Shown: in pieces, positions 6,614 to 9,301 of the stretch
Numbering within the stretch: position 1 is the first letter of the stretch
How the letters are laid out: the number at the start of each line of letters is the position of its first letter
DNA from: Pseudomonadota bacterium
GTDB lineage: Bacteria > Pseudomonadota > Alphaproteobacteria > Rhizobiales > Xanthobacteraceae
DNA length: 9,301 bases
Assembly (NCBI GenBank): GCA_021779635.1
Contig: JAJYAH010000212.1
Coordinates: forward strand, 1 to 9,301
Direction of reading: 5' to 3'
Notes under the pieces: model-generated
The model's input: the letters and a program-made list of their open reading frames with translations, nothing else
Told to the model about the DNA's origin: nothing
Database searches by the model: none
Translations under genes and position numbers: made by a program

Positions 6614-8227
6614 ATGCTGAACCACACGGTGGAAGCTGATACTTCTGAGGGCTCTTCACGCCTGCGCTTCGCAGAACAATTCAACGTCGCTGTTCCGTTC
6701 ATTGATCGACACGTCGCCGAAGGCCGAGGAAGCAAGGTCGCGATCCGCACATTGAACGACAGCGTGACTTATGCCGATCTCGCTGCCAACGTTAATCGCT
6801 GCGCGGTGCTACTCTCGCGCTTCGGGCTTGAGCGCGGCGATCGCATGCTAATGGTCGTGAAAGACTGTCCCGCCTTCTTCTATCTCTTCTGGGGTGCCAT
6901 CAAGGCTGGTGTCATTCCGGTCCCACTCAATACGCTCCTGCGATCGGCCAGCTACACTTACATGATTGAGGACTCGGGCGCGGCTGCGCTCGTTTACTCA
7001 TCCGAGTTCGCGAATGAGGTACTGCCGGCCATCGCAGGCAGTTCCCGCGCGCCGCGGGTGGTTCTCTGCACGGAAGGTGAAGCAAATTCGCTTGCAGATC
7101 TGCTCGTGGATGCCAATCCGAATTTTGAAGCCGTAACGGCGAGCGCCGACGATGACTGCTTCTGGCTCTACTCGTCGGGCTCCACGGGGGCGCCAAAGGC
7201 CGCTGTTCACCGCCATCGCGACATGGTTGTTACCAGTCAGCGGTTCGGCGTCGAGACATTGGGAATTCGAGAGAATGATGTGTTTTACTCCGAGGCCAAA
7301 TTGTTTTTTGCTTACGGGCTCGGCAACAATCTTAGCTTTCCGCTATGGGTCGGCGCCACGGCGGTGCTGAATGAACACCGTCCTGGTCCAGCCTCGAGCT
7401 TCCAGCTCATCGAGCAAACGCGGCCGACGCTCTATTTCGGGGTTCCGACTCTTTATGCGGCTTATCTGCAGCACTTTACCAAGGAGAAGCCTGATCTCTC
7501 GTCGGTTCGGCAATGCGTATCGGCTGGTGAGGCGCTGCCAGCAGAAATCCTGCGCCGCTGGCATGAAGAAACCGGTCTTTGGATTCTGGACGGTATCGGT
7601 TCGACCGAAGCGCTGCATATCTTCATTTCGAATACGCCAAGCGACGTCAGGCCCGGATCAAGCGGCCGCGTCGTTCCGGGATATTCGGCGCGCATTCTCG
7701 ACGAGCGAGGCGTCGACGTGCCGGACGGTGAGACCGGTCAATTGCTGATTTCCGGAGCGTCGACAGCCCGCTGTTACTGGAACAATGCCGAGCGAACGGC
7801 GACGACGATGGTCGATGGCTGGCTTAATACCGGTGACACCTACCGACGCGATGCGGAAGGTTACTTCTATTACTGTGGTCGCAGCGACGATATGATGAAG
7901 GTTGGGGGCATCTGGTGCTCACCGTTCGAGATCGAATCGCGGCTTGTCGAGCATCCGCAGGTCGTCGAAGCGGCGGTTGTTGGTCGGATAGATCGGGAAG
8001 ATTTGGTCAAACCTGAGGCGTTCGTCGTTCTCAAGGGTGGAGGGGGCGGCAGTCCCGTGCTCGCCGCCGAACTGGCTGAGTTCTGCAAGAAGGGACTCGC
8101 CCCCTACAAATATCCGCGACAGGTGAATTTCGTGACTGAATTGCCAAAGACGGCGACCGGAAAGATCCAGCGTTTTGTGTTGCGTTCAGCACTCAGGGAT
8201 GAGCCGGCGAAGGCACGCCTGCCTTGA
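6614..8227 (+). CDS. Benzoate-CoA ligase family protein (BadA-like)
   Basis: A 537-residue adenylate-forming acyl-CoA ligase making an aryl-CoA from ATP, CoA and an aromatic acid. Motifs are the P-loop YSSGSTGAPKA (186-196), KLFFAYGLGNN (229-239), DGIGSTEALHIF (326-337), TGDTY (406-410), GRSDDMMKVGG (422-432) and PKTATGKIQR (511-520) with catalytic Lys517. That lysine is the acetylation-controlled residue in R. palustris BadA. The His335 flanks (L334, I336) match typical benzoate-CoA ligases, pointing to benzoate or a small analogue. The P-loop has PKA where PKG is usual, and a five-glycine run (475-479) lies in the C-terminal domain. The start codon has only a weak Shine-Dalgarno sequence and precedes an N-terminal extension of about 20 residues before the conserved AEQFNVAVPFIDRHVAEG region, so the exact start is less certain. 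It is paralogous to the preceding gene; a 147-base gap with its own FNR-type site separates them. Confidence 0.9.
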   Translation: MLNHTVEADTSEGSSRLRFAEQFNVAVPFIDRHVAEGRGSKVAIRTLNDSVTYADLAANVNRCAVLLSRFGLERGDRMLMVVKDCPAFFYLFWGAIKAGVIPVPLNTLLRSASYTYMIEDSGAAALVYSSEFANEVLPAIAGSSRAPRVVLCTEGEANSLADLLVDANPNFEAVTASADDDCFWLYSSGSTGAPKAAVHRHRDMVVTSQRFGVETLGIRENDVFYSEAKLFFAYGLGNNLSFPLWVGATAVLNEHRPGPASSFQLIEQTRPTLYFGVPTLYAAYLQHFTKEKPDLSSVRQCVSAGEALPAEILRRWHEETGLWILDGIGSTEALHIFISNTPSDVRPGSSGRVVPGYSARILDERGVDVPDGETGQLLISGASTARCYWNNAERTATTMVDGWLNTGDTYRRDAEGYFYYCGRSDDMMKVGGIWCSPFEIESRLVEHPQVVEAAVVGRIDREDLVKPEAFVVLKGGGGGSPVLAAELAEFCKKGLAPYKYPRQVNFVTELPKTATGKIQRFVLRSALRDEPAKARLP

Positions 8228-8268
8228 CATCCTTCCAGTGTCGGTGCGTTTGCCTTTTCGAGATGTCA
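8225..8268. repeat. Inverted repeat TGACATC / GATGTCA spanning the second ligase stop codon
   Basis: Perfect 7-base arms at 8225-8231 and 8262-8268 surround 30 bases. The left arm includes the TGA stop (8225-8227). The loop is long, the stem is not GC-rich and no U-run follows, so this is at best a weak mRNA structure and not a convincing terminator. Confidence 0.2.
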
Positions 8269-8302
8269 TCGGCCGCGCCGGCAAGGGACGCGAGATGATC
8301 GG

Positions 8303-8316
8303 TTGATTTTAGTCAA
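8303..8316 (+). promoter_or_regulatory. FNR/HbaR-type operator 4 (upstream of the bacteriohemerythrin)
   Basis: TTGAT-TTTA-GTCAA followed by GG is a hybrid between the FNR consensus half TTGAT and the GTCAA half shared by the other three sites. Its centre is 8309.5. Exactly where a -41.5 activator requires a -10 box lies TATTTT (8339-8344), predicting a transcript start near 8351 and a leader of about 54 bases to the ATG at 8405. Confidence 0.7.
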
Positions 8317-8338
8317 GGCACGGCTGTTGTTCGTAGCA

Positions 8339-8344
8339 TATTTT
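8339..8344 (+). promoter_or_regulatory. Candidate -10 element of the hemerythrin/transporter promoter
   Basis: TATTTT matches four of six bases of TATAAT and sits in an AT-rich run in otherwise GC-rich DNA. Its first base is 29.5 bases from the centre of operator 4, the spacing of a class II Crp/FNR-activated promoter, and no good -35 box is needed in that arrangement. Confidence 0.45.
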
Positions 8345-8404
8345 TCGTCAACCGTTCTGGTCGTGCGCATTAAAATCGGTGAATTGTATTGAGGGTGAAT
8401 AACC

Positions 8405-8851
8405 ATGGCCCTGGTACAGTGGAGGAGCGAACACAGCGTCGGGGCCGAGACGATCGATGACGAGCACAAAGCGCTCATCGACCGGATCAATCGCCTTGAT
8501 GATCAACTCATGGCCGCGGACGCCCCACTCGCGGTGTCGATCTTCTTCAGGCGTCTGACCGAGTTGGTCACGTCGCATTTCGTTCGTGAAGAACGGTTTG
8601 TGCGCGAACGTGGCTACGATCAGTTGCCGCAGCACAGAGAAGACTATGAACGCCTCCTCGATGAGATAGATGCATCGATCGAAGAATTCGATCCTAACGA
8701 GATGTCGAGTCGTGGGGATCTCGCAGCCCTGCTCGATGGCTGGCTTTCGGATCATTTCCAGACCCATGATGTCAGGCTCGCGGAGGCATTTCATCCTAAC
8801 GCCGAGCCCGGAGTCCGCCACGTTTCGTGCATCTCTGAGAGCAAGGTCTGA
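8405..8851 (+). CDS. Bacteriohemerythrin (non-heme di-iron O2-binding protein) with a His-to-Tyr ligand change
   Basis: A 148-residue single-domain hemerythrin. Members bind O2 reversibly at a carboxylate-bridged di-iron site in a four-helix bundle and act in O2 storage, delivery, scavenging or sensing. Ligand positions by comparison with Methylococcus bacteriohemerythrin (H22, H58, E62, H77, H81, H117, D122) are H21 (DDEHKAL), H58 and E62 (SHFVREE), H77 (PQHRED), H117 and D122 (DHFQTHD). The residue at position 81 is Tyr instead of His (codon TAT), so one iron has a changed ligand set. GAGGGT lies 8 bases before the ATG. The gene has its own FNR-type operator and lies 20 bases before the transporter, so the two probably share a transcript. 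In a locus of O2-sensitive enzymes an O2-buffering or signalling role is reasonable inference. There is no signal peptide, so it is cytoplasmic. Confidence 0.92.
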   Translation: MALVQWRSEHSVGAETIDDEHKALIDRINRLDDQLMAADAPLAVSIFFRRLTELVTSHFVREERFVRERGYDQLPQHREDYERLLDEIDASIEEFDPNEMSSRGDLAALLDGWLSDHFQTHDVRLAEAFHPNAEPGVRHVSCISESKV

Positions 8852-8857
8852 ACAATC

Positions 8858-8865
8858 GGAGGAGG
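8858..8865 (+). promoter_or_regulatory. Shine-Dalgarno GGAGGAGG of the transporter gene
   Basis: A strong purine-rich ribosome binding site lies 6 bases before the ATG at 8872, inside the 20-base gap after the hemerythrin stop. It fixes the transporter start and supports co-transcription. Confidence 0.75.
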
Positions 8866-8871
8866 CGACCA

Positions 8872-9301
8872 ATGCAGAGCAGAAGCCAAGTGGATGTTCG
8901 GGCCTTTCTCGACGAGCACCCGTTCACATCCTTTCAATGGATCGTTTTCTCTTTGTGCTTCGTCGTGGTCCTGCTGGATGGGTTCGATACCGCCGCGATC
9001 GGGTTTGTTGCGCCCTCCTTGATCAAGGAATGGGGTGTCGAAAAATCCGCACTTGGGCCGGTGCTTAGCGCGGCGCTGTTTGGCCTTGCGGCCGGAGCCA
9101 TCGTCGCCGGACCGCTTGCCGATCGCTTTGGCCGCAAGTTCATGCTGGTCATCTCCGTGCTGGTGTTCGGCGTTGCCTGTCTCGGCTCGGCGTTCTCCGC
9201 CGACCTCCGCCAACTGACCTTGCTGCGTTTTGTGACGGGGCTCGGTCTCGGAGCGGCAATGCCGAATGCTGTGACGATGATGAGTGAGTACTGCCCGCAG
9301 C
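8872..9301 (+). CDS. MFS transporter, aromatic acid:H+ symporter (AAHS) family, N-terminal part (PcaK/BenK-like), truncated by window end
   Basis: The frame is open from ATG 8872 to the last base (143 codons), about one third of a typical 12-helix AAHS permease of 440-460 residues. The protein begins MQSRSQVDVRAFLDEHPFT, then helix 1 with the AAHS signature D-G-F-D (LLDGFDTAAIGFVAPSL, about 35-51). Helix 2 leads into the MFS loop 2-3 motif GPLADRFGRK (about 80-89), followed by helix 3 and the helix 4 region (RFVTGLGLGAAMPNAVTMMSEY). The DGFD acidic residues are needed for proton-coupled aromatic acid uptake in PcaK. The protein is an inner-membrane importer, probably of 4-hydroxybenzoate, benzoate or a related acid, feeding the two ligases upstream. 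It follows the hemerythrin by 20 bases with a strong ribosome binding site, so it is likely under FNR-type operator 4. Exact substrate cannot be read from this fragment. Confidence 0.9.
   Translation, partial: MQSRSQVDVRAFLDEHPFTSFQWIVFSLCFVVVLLDGFDTAAIGFVAPSLIKEWGVEKSALGPVLSAALFGLAAGAIVAGPLADRFGRKFMLVISVLVFGVACLGSAFSADLRQLTLLRFVTGLGLGAAMPNAVTMMSEYCPQ

Noticed and set aside
8224..8252. TTGACA at 8224-8229 as a possible sigma-70 -35 box
   Set aside because: No -10-like hexamer lies 16-18 bases downstream and it overlaps the ligase stop codon.
8225..8268. Rho-independent terminator after the second ligase
   Set aside because: The only inverted repeat has a 30-base loop, a weak stem and no T-run afterwards.

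Overview
The window reads as a GC-rich proteobacterial chromosome segment, most likely from an alphaproteobacterium of the Rhodopseudomonas/Bradyrhizobium type. It carries an anaerobic aromatic-acid (4-hydroxybenzoate/benzoate) activation locus. The assignment rests on a full set of molybdenum hydroxylase subunits with the four extra cysteines specific to 4-hydroxybenzoyl-CoA reductase, two benzoate-CoA-ligase-family enzymes, a Crp/FNR regulator and an AAHS-type aromatic acid transporter. The taxonomic guess comes from gene content and protein style only.

Layout. Positions 1-393 (+) hold the C-terminal part of a Crp/FNR regulator cut by the window edge. Positions 468-872 (+) encode a RidA-like protein that lacks the catalytic arginine. 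A compact, translationally coupled three-gene operon runs leftward from 4715 to 918: the [2Fe-2S] subunit (hbaB), molybdopterin subunit (hbaC) and FAD/[4Fe-4S] subunit (hbaD) of 4-hydroxybenzoyl-CoA reductase. Diverging from it at 4892 is a first aryl-CoA ligase (probably HbaA-like), followed at 6614 by a paralogous second ligase (closer to BadA in its pocket signature). A bacteriohemerythrin (8405-8851) and the start of an aromatic-acid MFS permease (8872 to the window edge) form a final rightward pair. No gap without a gene exceeds 300 bases; the longest are 4716-4891, 6467-6613 and 8228-8404, and all three carry regulatory sequence. No RNA gene, mobile element or CRISPR array was seen.

How it may work together. 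The permease would import an aromatic acid, the ligases would make the CoA thioesters, and HbaBCD would remove the para-hydroxyl from 4-hydroxybenzoyl-CoA to give benzoyl-CoA. The ring-reducing steps are not in the window. The most striking non-coding signal is a family of four near-identical FNR-type palindromes (TGA[C/T]-N4-GTCAAG core), placed in every promoter gap of the catabolic genes: two in the hbaB/ligase divergent gap, one before the second ligase and one before the hemerythrin. The regulator at the left edge has the FNR-like E-x-x-S-R recognition helix expected to read such half-sites, so the window looks like one small regulon with its regulator. The hemerythrin appears to belong to this regulon and has an unusual Tyr in place of one iron-ligand His.
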